This document shows, in pieces, positions 25,273-34,623 of a stretch of DNA of 35,390 nt; position 1 is the stretch's first letter; every line of letters starts with the position of its first letter. Under the pieces are notes generated by a model. The model ran no database searches. It saw only the letters and a list, made by a program, of their open reading frames with translations, and was not told the origin of the DNA. The position numbers were made by a program, and so were the translations under genes. This stretch comes from Pseudolabrys sp. GTDB taxonomy: Bacteria; Pseudomonadota; Alphaproteobacteria; Rhizobiales; Xanthobacteraceae. The stretch spans positions 1-35,390 of the forward strand of contig JADGGK010000031.1 of NCBI GenBank assembly GCA_019689975.1. The letters run 5' to 3'.

Positions 25273-26421
25273 CTACCTCGCCTCCGCGACGGAAGGCGTC
25301 TCGCCGACGCCCTTGTCGTCGCCGCTATAGACCGGCATCAGCACGCGGAACACGGTGCGTCTCGGCGCGGATTCGCATTCGACGATCCCGCCGTGGTCGC
25401 CGATGATCTTCGCGACCAAGGCAAGACCGAGTCCGCTGCCCGTCGGCTTGGACGTGACGAAGGGATCAAACAGATGCGGCATCAGATCCTCCGGCACCCC
25501 GGGACCGTTGTCCTTGACGCAGAACTCGAGCGGCAGCGACACGCGCGTCTTGCTGCCCGGTGCGGCCAGCCGTACGCCCGGTCGAAACGCGGTGGTGAGT
25601 TGGATCTCGCCGTCGCTTGCGCCCTCCCCGATCGCTTCGCTGGCATTCTTCACGAGATTGAGGAACACCTGGACGAGCTGGTCGCGGTTGGCCAGGACCG
25701 GCGGCAGCGACGGGTCGTAGTCCTCCACGAAGCGGATGTGGCGGGCGAAGCCGGATTGCGCGAGACGCTTGACGTGATCGAGCACGACATGGATGTTGAC
25801 CGGTGCCCGCTCGACCGGCCGCTCGTCGGCGAAGACTTCCATCCGGTCCACGAGCTTCACGATGCGGTCCGTCTCCTCGCAGATGAGTTTGGTCAGCGCG
25901 CGGTCTTCGTCGGCGGCCGACTGCTCGAGGAGCTGCGCGGCGCCGCGAATGCCCGAAAGCGGATTCTTGATCTCGTGCGCCAACATCGCCGCGAGCGCGA
26001 TCACCGATCGTGCGGCGCCGCGGTGCGTGAGTTGCCGATCCATCTTGTCGGCGATGGTGCGCTCCTGCAGCATCACCACCACGTGGCCCGGAAATTCCGT
26101 CAACGGCGCCACGTGGAGATCGACCAGGCGCTCGCCGGGATTGCGCGGGGTGGCCAAATCGACCTTGTATTCATTGACGGCCGCCCCCCGCGCGCGCACC
26201 TGCTCGACGAGGGCCAGCAGCGGCGATCCGAACGGCACGAGATCGCGCAGCAAATGGCGACGCAGCAGCGCCGCCGACGCGTCGAAGAATTGTTCGGCCG
26301 CCACATTGGCGTCGACGATATTGCCCTCCGGTCCCACCATGATCACGGGATGCGGCAGCGCGTGCAGCATGGCATCGGCCGGCGTGCCGGCCGTTTTCGA
26401 CAATGCCGGCGTGCGGCTCAT
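25273..26421 (-). CDS. ntrB: Nitrogen sensor histidine kinase/phosphatase NtrB
   Basis: 382 aa from ATG 26421, which overlaps the dusB stop (ATGA); the frame is open upstream to 26490 only inside dusB. The N-terminal PAS domain ([20 protein letters not shown]) is soluble, with no membrane segment. The H-box is [16 protein letters not shown] with His149. The N-box [18 protein letters not shown] and GSGLGLALV complete the ATPase. NtrB receives the nitrogen signal from PII proteins and phosphorylates or dephosphorylates NtrC. Operon dusB-ntrB-ntrC. Confidence 0.96.
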   Translation of the reverse strand: MSRTPALSKTAGTPADAMLHALPHPVIMVGPEGNIVDANVAAEQFFDASAALLRRHLLRDLVPFGSPLLALVEQVRARGAAVNEYKVDLATPRNPGERLVDLHVAPLTEFPGHVVVMLQERTIADKMDRQLTHRGAARSVIALAAMLAHEIKNPLSGIRGAAQLLEQSAADEDRALTKLICEETDRIVKLVDRMEVFADERPVERAPVNIHVVLDHVKRLAQSGFARHIRFVEDYDPSLPPVLANRDQLVQVFLNLVKNASEAIGEGASDGEIQLTTAFRPGVRLAAPGSKTRVSLPLEFCVKDNGPGVPEDLMPHLFDPFVTSKPTGSGLGLALVAKIIGDHGGIVECESAPRRTVFRVLMPVYSGDDKGVGETPSVAEAR

Positions 26422-27449
26422 GCGGCGCTCCTCCATGTGCCGGCCTGGAAAGCCTCGTAGGCCTCGCCGAGCAGGGTGCGCGCGCGACACGGCTCCTCGG
26501 CCGTGAGCACGCGCGCACGGTGTTCCTTGAGCATCGCCGCCGGCGCGCCCACCGTGGCCGCGGCCGTGTCGAGCGCCCAGCCGAGATGCTTGCGCGCGAG
26601 CCGGCCGCCGACGGCGGGGCCGTGATGATCGATCATCTCGTCATAGACGGCTTCGATGAGGGCACGCTGCGTCGCCAATGCCGGCGCTGGCTCGCGTCGA
26701 CCGGTCGCGAGGAAGCGCGCCACTTGGCCGGGAAACCAGGGACGGCCGCGCGCGCCGCGCCCGATCATCACCGCGTCGGCGCCGGATGCCGCCAGCGCCG
26801 TAAGCGCGTCGTCGAAGCTATCGATGTCGCCGTTGACGACGACGGGAACCGATACGGCTTCCTTCACCGCCCGCACCGCGGCCCAGTCGGCCTTGCCGCC
26901 GTAGAACTGACAGCGCGTGCGGCCGTGGACCGTGACCATCCGCACCCCGGCTGCCTCCGCGCGGCGCGCGAGCGCGGGCGCATTGATGCTCGCCGCATCC
27001 CATCCCAGCCGCATCTTCAGCGTGACCGGAATCGCCACCGCCGCGACCACTGCCTCGATCAGCGCGAGCGCGTGATCGAGGTCGCGCATCAGCGCCGAAC
27101 CCGCCGCGCCCCCGGTGACCTGTTTCGACGGGCAGCCCATGTTGATGTCGACAACATGCGCGCCCTGCGCTTCGGCAATGCGCGCGCCTTCCGCCATCCA
27201 GTGCGGCTCGCAGCCCGCGAGCTGCACCACGCGAATGGCGATCCCACGGCCGTCGCTGCGCAGCTGCGCCTCGCGCTCGCGGCGCACGAGGCCGGCACAG
27301 GCGGTCATTTCCGACACCACGAGGCTCGCCCCGAGCCGTTCCGCCAAGCGTCGGAAAGGCGTATCGGTGATACCCGCCATCGGAGCCAGGAAGGCCCTGC
27401 CGGGCACGCCCACCGAACCCAAGTCGAGGCCCTTTGCCGGGAAATCCAT
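26418..27449 (-). CDS. dusB: tRNA-dihydrouridine synthase DusB (NifR3)
   Basis: The 343-aa FMN TIM-barrel enzyme reduces uridines in the tRNA D-loop. It starts with [20 protein letters not shown]. The catalytic Cys is in [38 protein letters not shown] and [16 protein letters not shown] follow, and the C-terminal helical tRNA-binding domain contains RKHLGW. It is the first gene of the dusB-ntrB-ntrC operon, the historical nifR3. The start codon lies just 12 bp downstream of a pair of direct repeats that may control the operon. Confidence 0.95.
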   Translation of the reverse strand: MDFPAKGLDLGSVGVPGRAFLAPMAGITDTPFRRLAERLGASLVVSEMTACAGLVRREREAQLRSDGRGIAIRVVQLAGCEPHWMAEGARIAEAQGAHVVDINMGCPSKQVTGGAAGSALMRDLDHALALIEAVVAAVAIPVTLKMRLGWDAASINAPALARRAEAAGVRMVTVHGRTRCQFYGGKADWAAVRAVKEAVSVPVVVNGDIDSFDDALTALAASGADAVMIGRGARGRPWFPGQVARFLATGRREPAPALATQRALIEAVYDEMIDHHGPAVGGRLARKHLGWALDTAAATVGAPAAMLKEHRARVLTAEEPCRARTLLGEAYEAFQAGTWRSAA

Positions 27450-27460
27450 GCGCCCCGCCG

Positions 27461-27505
27461 ATGCCTATGTTTTAGGCGTCATCGAAATATGCCTATAGTT
27501 TAGAC
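27461..27505. promoter_or_regulatory. Direct-repeat pair in the dusB/ispDF divergent region (candidate operator)
   Basis: ATGCCTATGTTTTAGGC (27461-27477) and ATGCCTATAGTTTAGAC (27489-27505) agree at 14 of 17 positions and are 28 bp apart start to start. The first copy is also palindromic (GCCTA...TAGGC). They lie 12-56 bp upstream of the dusB ATG and in front of ispDF. The layout suggests a dimeric regulator bound twice; it does not match the NtrC consensus. Confidence 0.5.
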
Positions 27506-27514
27506 AAACCCTTT

Positions 27515-27539
27515 TTGCGGCGCAAGTATTGCGCTGCAA
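27515..27539. repeat. 11-bp near-perfect inverted repeat in the ispDF leader region
   Basis: TTGCGGCGCAA (27515-27525) and TTGCGCTGCAA (27529-27539) are inverted copies with one mismatch and a 3-bp loop. Neither strand has a T-run after it, so an operator or mRNA leader hairpin is more likely than a terminator. Confidence 0.5.
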
Positions 27540-27650
27540 GATAAAGGTCGATGGCGCGGCCATGGATCGGGGGCCGGTTTTCACGCTGCCGCCGAACGCG
27601 CTAAAGCCACGGCGGCGATGCGGCGACATCCTGCGTCGGGGTGGAAGGTC

Positions 27651-28826
27651 ATGGCAGCGACGGCGGCGGTAGTTGTGGCGGCGGGACAGGGCCTCAGGGC
27701 CCCCGGCCCCGTGCCCAAGCAATTTCGGCTCATCGGTGCCGAAACCGTATTGGGGCACGCGCTGCGGGCGCTGCTCGCCGCGCCCGGGCTCGACCTCATC
27801 CAGCCGGTGATCCATCCCGACCATGCCCCCTATTACGAGGCGATCGGCCGCGATCCGCGCGTCCTCGATCCCGTCTTCGGAGGCGCGACCCGGCAAGCCT
27901 CGGTACGCGCCGGGCTCGAGGCGCTGGTGCGCCACGGGCCGGATCTCGTCCTGGTCCACGACGCCGCCCGTCCTTTTGCGAGCCGGGCGCTCATCGAGCG
28001 CGCGATCGAGGCCGGAGGATCGTGCGGCGCCGCGGTGCCGGGCTTGCCCGTGGTCGACACGGTCAAGACGGTCGCCGCCGACGGCACCATCGACCGCACC
28101 CTCGATCGCGCAAGCCTGCGGCTCATTCAGACCCCGCAGGCCTTCGCCTTCGCCGCGCTGCTCGAGGCTCATCGGCGCGCCATGCGCGCCGGCCGCGAGC
28201 ATTTCACCGACGATGCCGCGCTCGCAGAATGGGCCGGCATGAAGGTGCGCGTGTTTCCCGGCGAGCCGCGCAACATCAAGATCACCGGTCCGGAGGATTT
28301 CGATCGCGCGGCCGCGATCCATGCCGACTCGCTCGGCGACGTGCGCAGCGCTTCGGGCTTCGACGTGCACGCCTTCGGCGCAGGCGATCACGTGGTACTG
28401 GGAGGCGTGCGCATCCCATATGAGCGGGCGCTCGCCGGCCATTCCGACGCCGACGTCGTGCTGCACGCGGCCACCGACGCGGTGCTCGGCGCACTCGCCG
28501 ACGGCGACATCGGCACGCACTTCCCGCCGAGCGATCCGCAATGGCGCGGCGCGAGTTCGGATCGCTTTCTCGCCTTTGCGGTCGAGCGCGTGAAGGCGCG
28601 CGGCGGCGTGATTGCGCATCTCGACATCAACGTCGTTTGCGAAGCACCGCGCATCGGCCCCTATCGCGACGCGATGCGCGCCGCCATCGCGCGCATCGCC
28701 GGGATCGACGTCGGCCGCGTGGCCGTGAAGGCAACCACCAGCGAGAAACTCGGCTTTATCGGCCGCGGCGAAGGCATTGCCGCCTTCGCCACCGCCACCG
28801 TGCGGCTTCCCTGGAGCGCGCCGTGA
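27651..28826 (+). CDS. ispDF: Bifunctional IspD/IspF isoprenoid (MEP pathway) enzyme
   Basis: 391 aa from ATG 27651; ATG 27618 in the same frame is the alternative, since GGAAGG at 27643-27648 is close to the first. Residues 1-225 are the IspD cytidylyltransferase ([35 protein letters not shown]). Residues about 232-391 are the IspF cyclodiphosphate synthase, with metal ligands Asp238, His240 (GFDVHAF) and His272, plus AGHSDADVV and [16 protein letters not shown]. The fusion makes CDP-methylerythritol and later the cyclic diphosphate; the IspE step between them is encoded elsewhere. IspDF fusions are typical of alphaproteobacteria. The stop overlaps the cinA start. Confidence 0.95.
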   Translation: MAATAAVVVAAGQGLRAPGPVPKQFRLIGAETVLGHALRALLAAPGLDLIQPVIHPDHAPYYEAIGRDPRVLDPVFGGATRQASVRAGLEALVRHGPDLVLVHDAARPFASRALIERAIEAGGSCGAAVPGLPVVDTVKTVAADGTIDRTLDRASLRLIQTPQAFAFAALLEAHRRAMRAGREHFTDDAALAEWAGMKVRVFPGEPRNIKITGPEDFDRAAAIHADSLGDVRSASGFDVHAFGAGDHVVLGGVRIPYERALAGHSDADVVLHAATDAVLGALADGDIGTHFPPSDPQWRGASSDRFLAFAVERVKARGGVIAHLDINVVCEAPRIGPYRDAMRAAIARIAGIDVGRVAVKATTSEKLGFIGRGEGIAAFATATVRLPWSAP

Positions 28827-29341
28827 CCGACCGCGACGTGATTGCCGCGGCCGAGGCGGTGCTCGAGCTCTGCAAGGCCCGGCGGCTCAAGCTCGCCACG
28901 GCGGAATCCTGCACCGGCGGTCTCGTCGCGGCGGCGCTGAGCGAAATTCCCGGTTCATCGCTCGTGCTCGACCGCGGTTTCGTCACCTACTCCAACGAGG
29001 CCAAGCAGCAGATGCTCGGCGTCGCCGCCGCAACCATCGCGCGTTACGGCGCCGTGAGCCACGAATGCGCCCTGGAGATGGCCGAAGGCGCGCTGGCCCG
29101 CGCGCCGGTCGATCTTGCGGTCGCCGTCACCGGCATTGCCGGACCCGGCGGCGCGGTGCCGGGCAAGCCGGTCGGGCTCGTCTTTTTCTGCGGCCTTGCG
29201 CGCTCGGGTCGCCGCATCGCCTGCGAGCGCCGGTTCGGCGACGCGGGGCGAGCGCATGTGCGACGGGCCTCGGTGCTGCAGGCGCTGGCGCTGTTGGAGG
29301 ACCTTGCGGCCACGGAAACGGCGGACCGCCCGCAGGATTGA
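28823..29341 (+). CDS. pncC: CinA C-terminal-domain protein (nicotinamide-nucleotide amidohydrolase, PncC)
   Basis: 172 aa from GTG 28823, overlapping the ispDF stop (GTGA). It contains only the CinA C-terminal domain: [12 protein letters not shown] with catalytic Ser29, [25 protein letters not shown] and [10 protein letters not shown]. The enzyme deamidates NMN to nicotinate mononucleotide in NAD recycling. The N-terminal COG1058 domain of long CinA is absent, which is normal in this group. A 152-bp gap without a visible gene follows. Confidence 0.93.
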   Translation: MTDRDVIAAAEAVLELCKARRLKLATAESCTGGLVAAALSEIPGSSLVLDRGFVTYSNEAKQQMLGVAAATIARYGAVSHECALEMAEGALARAPVDLAVAVTGIAGPGGAVPGKPVGLVFFCGLARSGRRIACERRFGDAGRAHVRRASVLQALALLEDLAATETADRPQD

Positions 29342-29493
29342 GCCGCCATGCCGCGCGGGCGAGCCTGACCGCCCGCGGCGCGGGGCCGACCGTGACCGGC
29401 GCGGGCGAGGTTCCCGGCGCGAGGCCGCGCAGGCCGCGCCATTCATGGCCCGTTCAGGAGTGATGGGCCACCTAGAGGGCCCGGGGTCCCCGC

Positions 29494-31086
29494 ATGCTGC
29501 AGCCGAACAAACCCATCATTGCCGCCATGCCGCCGCTGCGACGGCGCAGTGCGGGATTTTCCGGGCCGCAGATCGCGGTGCTGTTTGCGGCGCTGGTGAT
29601 GCTGATCTCGGTGCCGATCCTGACCCATCCGCTGCCGCCGCTTTCCGACTACGTCAACCACCTCGCCCGCATGCAGGTGATCGCGACGCTCGCCAAGAAC
29701 CCGTACCTCGCGAAATTCTATCAGATCGACTGGCAGATCATTCCCAATCTCACGATGGACCTCATCGTGCCGACGCTGGCGCGTTTCATCAGCGTTTATC
29801 TCGCCGGCCAGCTTTACATCGTCACGATGTTCGCCCTGATCATTTCGGGAACGCTCGCGCTCAATCGCGCGCTGATCGGACGCTGGACGGTCTTGCCGCT
29901 GGCGGCCATCCCGCTGCTGTACAACTACGTGTTCCTGGTTGGCTTGATGAACTACCTGTTCGGCGTCGGTATCGCGCTGTGGGCGCTTGCCGGGTGGATC
30001 GCCGCGCGCGAGCGCGCCTGGCCGCTGCGCTTTGCGCTTTCGACGCTCTCGGTCGGGGTGCTGTTCTTCTGCCATCTCTCGGCGCTCGGCATATACGGCG
30101 TCGGCGTGCTCGCGTTCGAGCTCTGGCGGCTCTGGGCTCGGCGTACCGAGCCATGGCCCGGCCGTCTGGCGGAATTTGCCGCCGCGGGGCTTCCGTTCGT
30201 CGCGGTGGCACCGCTGCTTGCCGTGAGTCCGACCATGGATCTCGTCGGCGGGATCCATTGGGAGCAGGGCGGCAAGATCGACGGCCTGATGTACGTGATC
30301 TCGGATTATTCCGACGTCGTCGCATTCGCGCTGATCGCGGTCATGGTGGCGAGCTTGGTATGGGGCATGCGCCACCGCGTCCTTCGGTTTCATCCGTTCG
30401 CGGTCGCTTTGCTCGCCGTCGGCGGCGCCGTCTACCTCGCGCTGCCGCGCCTGATGTTCGACACCTACATGGCCGATCAGCGCGTGCCTATCGCCATTGC
30501 CTTCATGCTGTTCGGCTGCGGCGATCTCGACCTGCGCCAACGTCTTGTGCGCCGCGCCTTCATGGTGGTTCTGCTGGTGCTGATCTCGGTGCGGCTCATC
30601 GAGATCGACTACAACTGGTCGCAGCTTGCGGATGCGACCAGCGAGTTCCGCTCCTCCGTGCGTCGCATCGCGCCGGGCTCGAAAGTGTTCGTCGCCTATG
30701 CCGACCGCTCCTACGGCGACGACGTGCGCGAGCTCGGCCTCGTGCATGCCGCCTGTATCGCCACCATCGAACGCTCGGCGCTCGTCACCACCCTCTTCAC
30801 CGTGCCGGGCAAGCAGATCGTGCATGTCCGCCAGCCCTACCAGGATTATGCCGATACCCGCGACGGCACGCCGCCGGCGATCGCCCAGCTCATTCTAGCC
30901 GCCGACCATCCGACCCGTCAGGAGCCGGCCTTCTGGCTCAACTGGACGAAATTTGATTATCTCTACGTCTTGTTCACGGAAGACGATGCGCCCAACCCCG
31001 ACCCGCGCCGCCTCCAGCTTGTCGCCGACGGCGACGGTTTTCAGCTCTATCGCATTCTCAAGACGCAGGCGCGCGCCGGCGATTGA
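29494..31086 (+). CDS. Polytopic membrane protein, GT-C glycosyltransferase-like
   Basis: 530 aa with about ten hydrophobic segments between residues 25 and 380, then a soluble C-terminal domain of about 140 residues. After the first membrane span comes HPLPPLSDYVNHLARM, where Asp52 sits like the conserved acidic residue in the first external loop of GT-C enzymes (ArnT/PMT-like) that use lipid-linked sugars. No further family motif is recognised. ATG 29494 is the likely start; ATG 29527 is possible. It may glycosylate lipids or surface polymers. It converges on coq10 with only 3 bp between stop codons. Confidence 0.7.
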   Translation: MLQPNKPIIAAMPPLRRRSAGFSGPQIAVLFAALVMLISVPILTHPLPPLSDYVNHLARMQVIATLAKNPYLAKFYQIDWQIIPNLTMDLIVPTLARFISVYLAGQLYIVTMFALIISGTLALNRALIGRWTVLPLAAIPLLYNYVFLVGLMNYLFGVGIALWALAGWIAARERAWPLRFALSTLSVGVLFFCHLSALGIYGVGVLAFELWRLWARRTEPWPGRLAEFAAAGLPFVAVAPLLAVSPTMDLVGGIHWEQGGKIDGLMYVISDYSDVVAFALIAVMVASLVWGMRHRVLRFHPFAVALLAVGGAVYLALPRLMFDTYMADQRVPIAIAFMLFGCGDLDLRQRLVRRAFMVVLLVLISVRLIEIDYNWSQLADATSEFRSSVRRIAPGSKVFVAYADRSYGDDVRELGLVHAACIATIERSALVTTLFTVPGKQIVHVRQPYQDYADTRDGTPPAIAQLILAADHPTRQEPAFWLNWTKFDYLYVLFTEDDAPNPDPRRLQLVADGDGFQLYRILKTQARAGD

Positions 31087-31089
31087 TGG

Positions 31090-31545
31090 TCACGCCCCGC
31101 CGTAGACCGCGTCGGCGCGGCGTTCAAAGGCCGACGCCATCCGGCGGAAGACGACATCGAACAGCGACCCGACCAGCATGGCCAGCGTGCGGCTCCGGAA
31201 TTCATAGTCGATGAAAAATTCGACCTCGCACGCCTTTTCGCCGAGAGGACGGAACATCCAGCGGTTCTGCATGTGCCGAAACGGGCCGTCGAGATACTCG
31301 ACCAGGATCCTGAGATTGGGCCGATCGAGTGTGGCGCGGCTGGTGAACGTCTGCCGGATCAGCTTGTAGGCCACCGTCATTTCCGCGACGATGACCGTGA
31401 CACCCGCACCTTTGTCGACGCGGCTGCGCAGGTGCATGGCGCTGCACATCGGAACGAAGTCGGGATATCGCTCGACGTCCGCGACGAGGTCGAACATGTC
31501 ACCCGCACCGTGACGAACACGGCGCTTGGTCGAGAACCGCGGCAT
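31090..31545 (-). CDS. Coq10/RatA-type START-domain protein (ubiquinone-binding)
   Basis: 151 aa from ATG 31545, whose A is shared with the lipA stop (TGATG). The START/polyketide-cyclase fold is shown by [34 protein letters not shown], the middle VAEMTVAYKLIRQTFTSR and DGPFRHMQNRWMFRP, and the final long helix SLFDVVFRRMASAFERRADA. Mitochondrial Coq10 binds and delivers ubiquinone; the bacterial relative RatA was first called a toxin. Its coupling to lipA in a respiratory/lipoylation cluster favours the Coq10 role. Confidence 0.9.
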   Translation of the reverse strand: MPRFSTKRRVRHGAGDMFDLVADVERYPDFVPMCSAMHLRSRVDKGAGVTVIVAEMTVAYKLIRQTFTSRATLDRPNLRILVEYLDGPFRHMQNRWMFRPLGEKACEVEFFIDYEFRSRTLAMLVGSLFDVVFRRMASAFERRADAVYGGA

Positions 31546-32495
31546 CAGCGACGGCGGTCGCGCGCGGCCCGCAACCGCGCGAAATCTTCGCCGGCATGGT
31601 GCGAGGACCGCGTGAACGGCGAGGACGCAACCATCAGAAAGCCCTTCGCATAGGCGATCTTCTTCAAGGCCTCGAACTCGTCGGGCGGCACGAACCGCTT
31701 GACCTCGTGATGCTTGCGCGTGGGCTGGAGATATTGGCCGATGGTGAGGAAATCGACGTCGGCCGAACGCAGGTCGTCCATGACCTGCAGGATCTCGTTG
31801 CGCTCCTCGCCCAGCCCTACCATGAGGCCGGATTTGGTGAACATTGCGGGATCGAGTTCCTTGACCCGCTGCAGCAATCGCAACGAGTGGAAATAGCGCG
31901 CGCCCGGACGCACGGTCAGGTAAAGCGAAGGCACCGTTTCCAGATTGTGATTGAACACGTCGGGCCGCGCCGCGACGACGGTCTCGAGCGCGCCGTCTTT
32001 TCGCAGGAAATCCGGCGTGAGCACCTCGATCGTCGTGGTCGGGCAATGCGCGCGGATGGCGCGGATCGTGTCCGCGAAATGCCGCGCGCCGCCGTCGGGC
32101 AGATCGTCGCGGTCGACCGAGGTGACGACCACATGCGCCAGGCCGAGCCTGGCGGTGGCGCGGGCGACATGTTCGGGCTCGTGCGCGTCCGGCGCAGCCG
32201 GCAGCCCCGTCTTGACGTTGCAGAAGGCACAGGCGCGCGTGCAGGTATCGCCCAGGATCATGAAGGTGGCGTGCTTCTTCTCCCAGCATTCGCCGATGTT
32301 CGGACAGCCCGCCTCTTCACAGACCGTGTGCAGCCCGTTTTCGCGCACGATCGCGCGGGTGGCGAAATAGCCGGGCGATACCGGCGCCTTGACCCGGATC
32401 CAGTCGGGTTTCGGCGGCCCCGCACGATCCGGACGATGCGCCTTCTCGGGATGGCGCGGACGCGGGTTGCTGATCAGGTCGAGTACCACGGCCAT
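31545..32495 (-). CDS. lipA: Lipoyl synthase
   Basis: The 316-aa radical-SAM enzyme has two 4Fe-4S clusters. The auxiliary cluster cysteines are Cys59, Cys64 and Cys70 ([12 protein letters not shown]). The radical-SAM motif is CTRACAFC (Cys85, 89, 92). The C-terminal [10 protein letters not shown] supplies the conserved serine. It inserts two sulfurs into octanoyl groups on E2 subunits such as the pdhC product encoded nearby. Length and motifs are standard. The order lpd-(glsB)-lipA-coq10 is common in the Hyphomicrobiales. Confidence 0.97.
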   Translation of the reverse strand: MAVVLDLISNPRPRHPEKAHRPDRAGPPKPDWIRVKAPVSPGYFATRAIVRENGLHTVCEEAGCPNIGECWEKKHATFMILGDTCTRACAFCNVKTGLPAAPDAHEPEHVARATARLGLAHVVVTSVDRDDLPDGGARHFADTIRAIRAHCPTTTIEVLTPDFLRKDGALETVVAARPDVFNHNLETVPSLYLTVRPGARYFHSLRLLQRVKELDPAMFTKSGLMVGLGEERNEILQVMDDLRSADVDFLTIGQYLQPTRKHHEVKRFVPPDEFEALKKIAYAKGFLMVASSPFTRSSHHAGEDFARLRAARDRRR

Positions 32496-32536
32496 GAACC
32501 TTACTTACGGCCGCGCGGGCTCGGCCGCAAGGCGCC

Positions 32537-32779
32537 TCAGGCGTTGCGGATGGCGCGCCAGACCAGCAAAAAGATGATCGCACCGACGGTGGCGGTAATC
32601 AGATTGCCCCAGACGTCCGGCATGACATTGAGGCCGAGCTTGCGGAACAGAAATCCGCCGACGATCGCGCCCATCAATCCGACGGCGGTGTTGCCCAGAA
32701 AGCCGCCGCGCCCGCCAAGAACCGCGTGCGCGATCCAACCCGCGACCAGGCCGACGACAATCCAGGCGACGACACCCAT
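32537..32779 (-). CDS. GlsB/YeaQ/YmgE family small membrane protein
   Basis: 80 aa with three membrane helices: VVAWIVVGLVAGWIAHAV, FLGNTAVGLMGAIVGGFLF and ITATVGAIIFLLVWRAI. GG/GN turns between them are typical of transglycosylase-associated (YeaQ) proteins, which are stress-induced with unknown activity. GAGGTGG lies before the ATG. It sits between lpd and lipA on the same strand but probably has no metabolic link to them. Confidence 0.9.
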   Translation of the reverse strand: MGVVAWIVVGLVAGWIAHAVLGGRGGFLGNTAVGLMGAIVGGFLFRKLGLNVMPDVWGNLITATVGAIIFLLVWRAIRNA

Positions 32780-32875
32780 GAGTCCACCTCACATCCGCCC
32801 GCATGCGCCCATGCCCGCTGCGTGCGAACGCTATCCGCGCCGCCGCATCTCCGCGTCGCGCCGCAGGCCTTGCAT

Positions 32876-34294
32876 CTATATATTCAAGGCCCTTCCATAG
32901 GCGTCCAACACCGCCTCCTTTATCATTTCCGACAAGGTCGGGTGCGGAAATACGGTGTGCATGAGCTCCTCCTCGGTGGTCTCGAGGTTCATGGCGACGA
33001 CATAGCCCTGGATCAGTTCGGTGACCTCCGCTCCGATCATGTGGGCGCCGAGAAGCTGGCCGCTTTTCTTCTCAAAAATGACCTTCACCAGCCCCTGATC
33101 CTCGCCGAGCGCGATCGCCTTGCCGTTGCCGACGAAAGGAAAACGTCCGACGCGGATGTCGAGCTTCCTTTCCTGCGCCGCCTTTTCCGTCAGCCCCACC
33201 GAGGCGATCTGTGGCGAGCAATAGGTGCAGCCGGGAATCATCGCCTTGTTCAGCGGCTGCGGGTTCAGGCCTTTGATCGCTTCGATGCAGACGACGCCCT
33301 CGTGCTCGGCCTTGTGCGCGAGCATGGGCGGACCGGCGACGTCGCCGATGGCATAGATTCCGCCTATGCTGGTTTTGTTGAATCGATCGACGACGATCAA
33401 ACCGCCTTCCGTCTTCACTCCCAGTTTTTCGAGCCCGAGATTTTCGATGTTGCCGGTCACGCCCACGGCGGAAATGACGCGCTCGACCGTGATCTGCTCG
33501 GACCTGCCGCCGGCTTCGATCGTGGCCACGACATGGTCGCTTTTCTTGTCGAGCTTGGCGACCTTGGCGCCGGTGTGGATCTTGATCCCCTGTTTCTCGA
33601 AGCTGCGGCGCGCCAAGGCCTGGATCTCGTGGTCCTCCGCCGGCAGAATCTGCGGCAGGATCTCCACCAGCGTCACCTCGGCGCCGAGGGTGCGGAAGAA
33701 CGACGCAAATTCGACGCCGATCGCGCCGGACCCGATCACCAGGAGCGATCGCGGGATCGACGGCGGCACCATGGCCTCGAAATAGGTCCACACGAGATTC
33801 TTGTCCGGCTCGAGGCCGGGCAGCACGCGCGGACGCGCGCCGGTGGCGATAATGATGTGCGCGGCGCGATAGCGGCCGGGGCCCAACGCGCCCTTCGGCG
33901 CTTGCGACGCGGACGCTTTGACGGTCACCTCGCCCGGCGCGTCGATCGACGCCTCGCCCCAGATCACCGCGATTCCGTTCTTCTTCATCAGGAAACCGAC
34001 GCCGTCATTGAGCCGCTTGGAAACCGCGCGCGAACGCTGCACGACCGCCTGCGCGTCGTAACCGACATTGTCGGCCGTAAGCCCGTAATCTCTTGCATGC
34101 CGCAAATAGTGGAACATCTCGGCCGAACGCAGCAGCGCCTTGGTCGGGATGCATCCCCAATTGAGGCAGATGCCGCCGAGATAGTCGCGTTCCACGATCG
34201 CCGTCTTGAAACCGAGCTGTGCCGAGCGGATGGCGGTCACATAGCCTCCGGGGCCGGAACCGATGATGAGCACGTCAAAGGCGGTGTCAGCCAT
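32876..34294 (-). CDS. lpd: Dihydrolipoyl dehydrogenase (E3)
   Basis: The 472-aa flavoprotein disulfide reductase has the FAD motif IGSGPGGYVTAIRSAQLG and the redox pair Cys43/Cys48 in GGICLNWGCIPTK. The NAD motif is VIGSGAIGVEFASFF, the second FAD motif is IYAIGDVAGPPMLAHKA, and the interface catalytic dyad HPTLSE is near the C-terminus. It reoxidises the lipoyl arms of the pyruvate dehydrogenase E2 encoded upstream. AGGG lies just before ATG 34294, inside the 8-bp gap after the small ORF. Confidence 0.97.
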   Translation of the reverse strand: MADTAFDVLIIGSGPGGYVTAIRSAQLGFKTAIVERDYLGGICLNWGCIPTKALLRSAEMFHYLRHARDYGLTADNVGYDAQAVVQRSRAVSKRLNDGVGFLMKKNGIAVIWGEASIDAPGEVTVKASASQAPKGALGPGRYRAAHIIIATGARPRVLPGLEPDKNLVWTYFEAMVPPSIPRSLLVIGSGAIGVEFASFFRTLGAEVTLVEILPQILPAEDHEIQALARRSFEKQGIKIHTGAKVAKLDKKSDHVVATIEAGGRSEQITVERVISAVGVTGNIENLGLEKLGVKTEGGLIVVDRFNKTSIGGIYAIGDVAGPPMLAHKAEHEGVVCIEAIKGLNPQPLNKAMIPGCTYCSPQIASVGLTEKAAQERKLDIRVGRFPFVGNGKAIALGEDQGLVKVIFEKKSGQLLGAHMIGAEVTELIQGYVVAMNLETTEEELMHTVFPHPTLSEMIKEAVLDAYGRALNI

Positions 34295-34302
34295 GCTTTA
34301 CC

Positions 34303-34623
34303 CTAGGCATATCGCGCGTTGCCGTTGCGAAACGGCGAGTTCGCTTTGGCAATCGCGACGGGGTTCGTGAGCGCCTGCTCGGCGCGCACGGCGAAACGTT
34401 CCGCCGCCCCGGCGGCAGAACACGCGAACAAGGCCTTCTTCGGCTCCGCGGTGCGGGTACTGACGACCGCATTCCGGGTGACGAGGCGATGCCCGCGGCC
34501 CGCGACGCCGCGATCGCCGGCACCGCCGATCACTCCGCCGGCGTCGCGTGCGCGAAGAAGCATCGGGCGGCTTCGGCCCGAGGCGGGTTCGCCGCTGCGC
34601 AAGTCGATTGGCACCGGCGGCAT
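34303..34623 (-). CDS. Small uncharacterised ORF between pdhC and lpd
   Basis: 106 aa. Its ATG shares one base with the pdhC stop (TGATG) and it ends 8 bp before lpd, the spacing of a translationally coupled operon gene. Codon use is like that of the neighbours, with mostly G/C third positions. The sequence is Ala/Arg/Gly-rich at the front and becomes more protein-like at the end (AERFAVRAEQALTNPVAIAK, ANSPFRNGNARYA). No domain, signal peptide or membrane segment is recognised. A plus-strand frame over the same bases is longer but lacks context. It may be a lineage-specific accessory of the pdh operon or a non-functional frame. Confidence 0.5.
   Translation of the reverse strand: MPPVPIDLRSGEPASGRSRPMLLRARDAGGVIGGAGDRGVAGRGHRLVTRNAVVSTRTAEPKKALFACSAAGAAERFAVRAEQALTNPVAIAKANSPFRNGNARYA

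Noticed and set aside
27450-27650. Searched for a sigma54 promoter or NtrC-binding sites upstream of dusB-ntrBC
   Set aside because: No TGGC-N-TTGC pair with correct spacing and no NtrC-type palindrome could be seen by eye.
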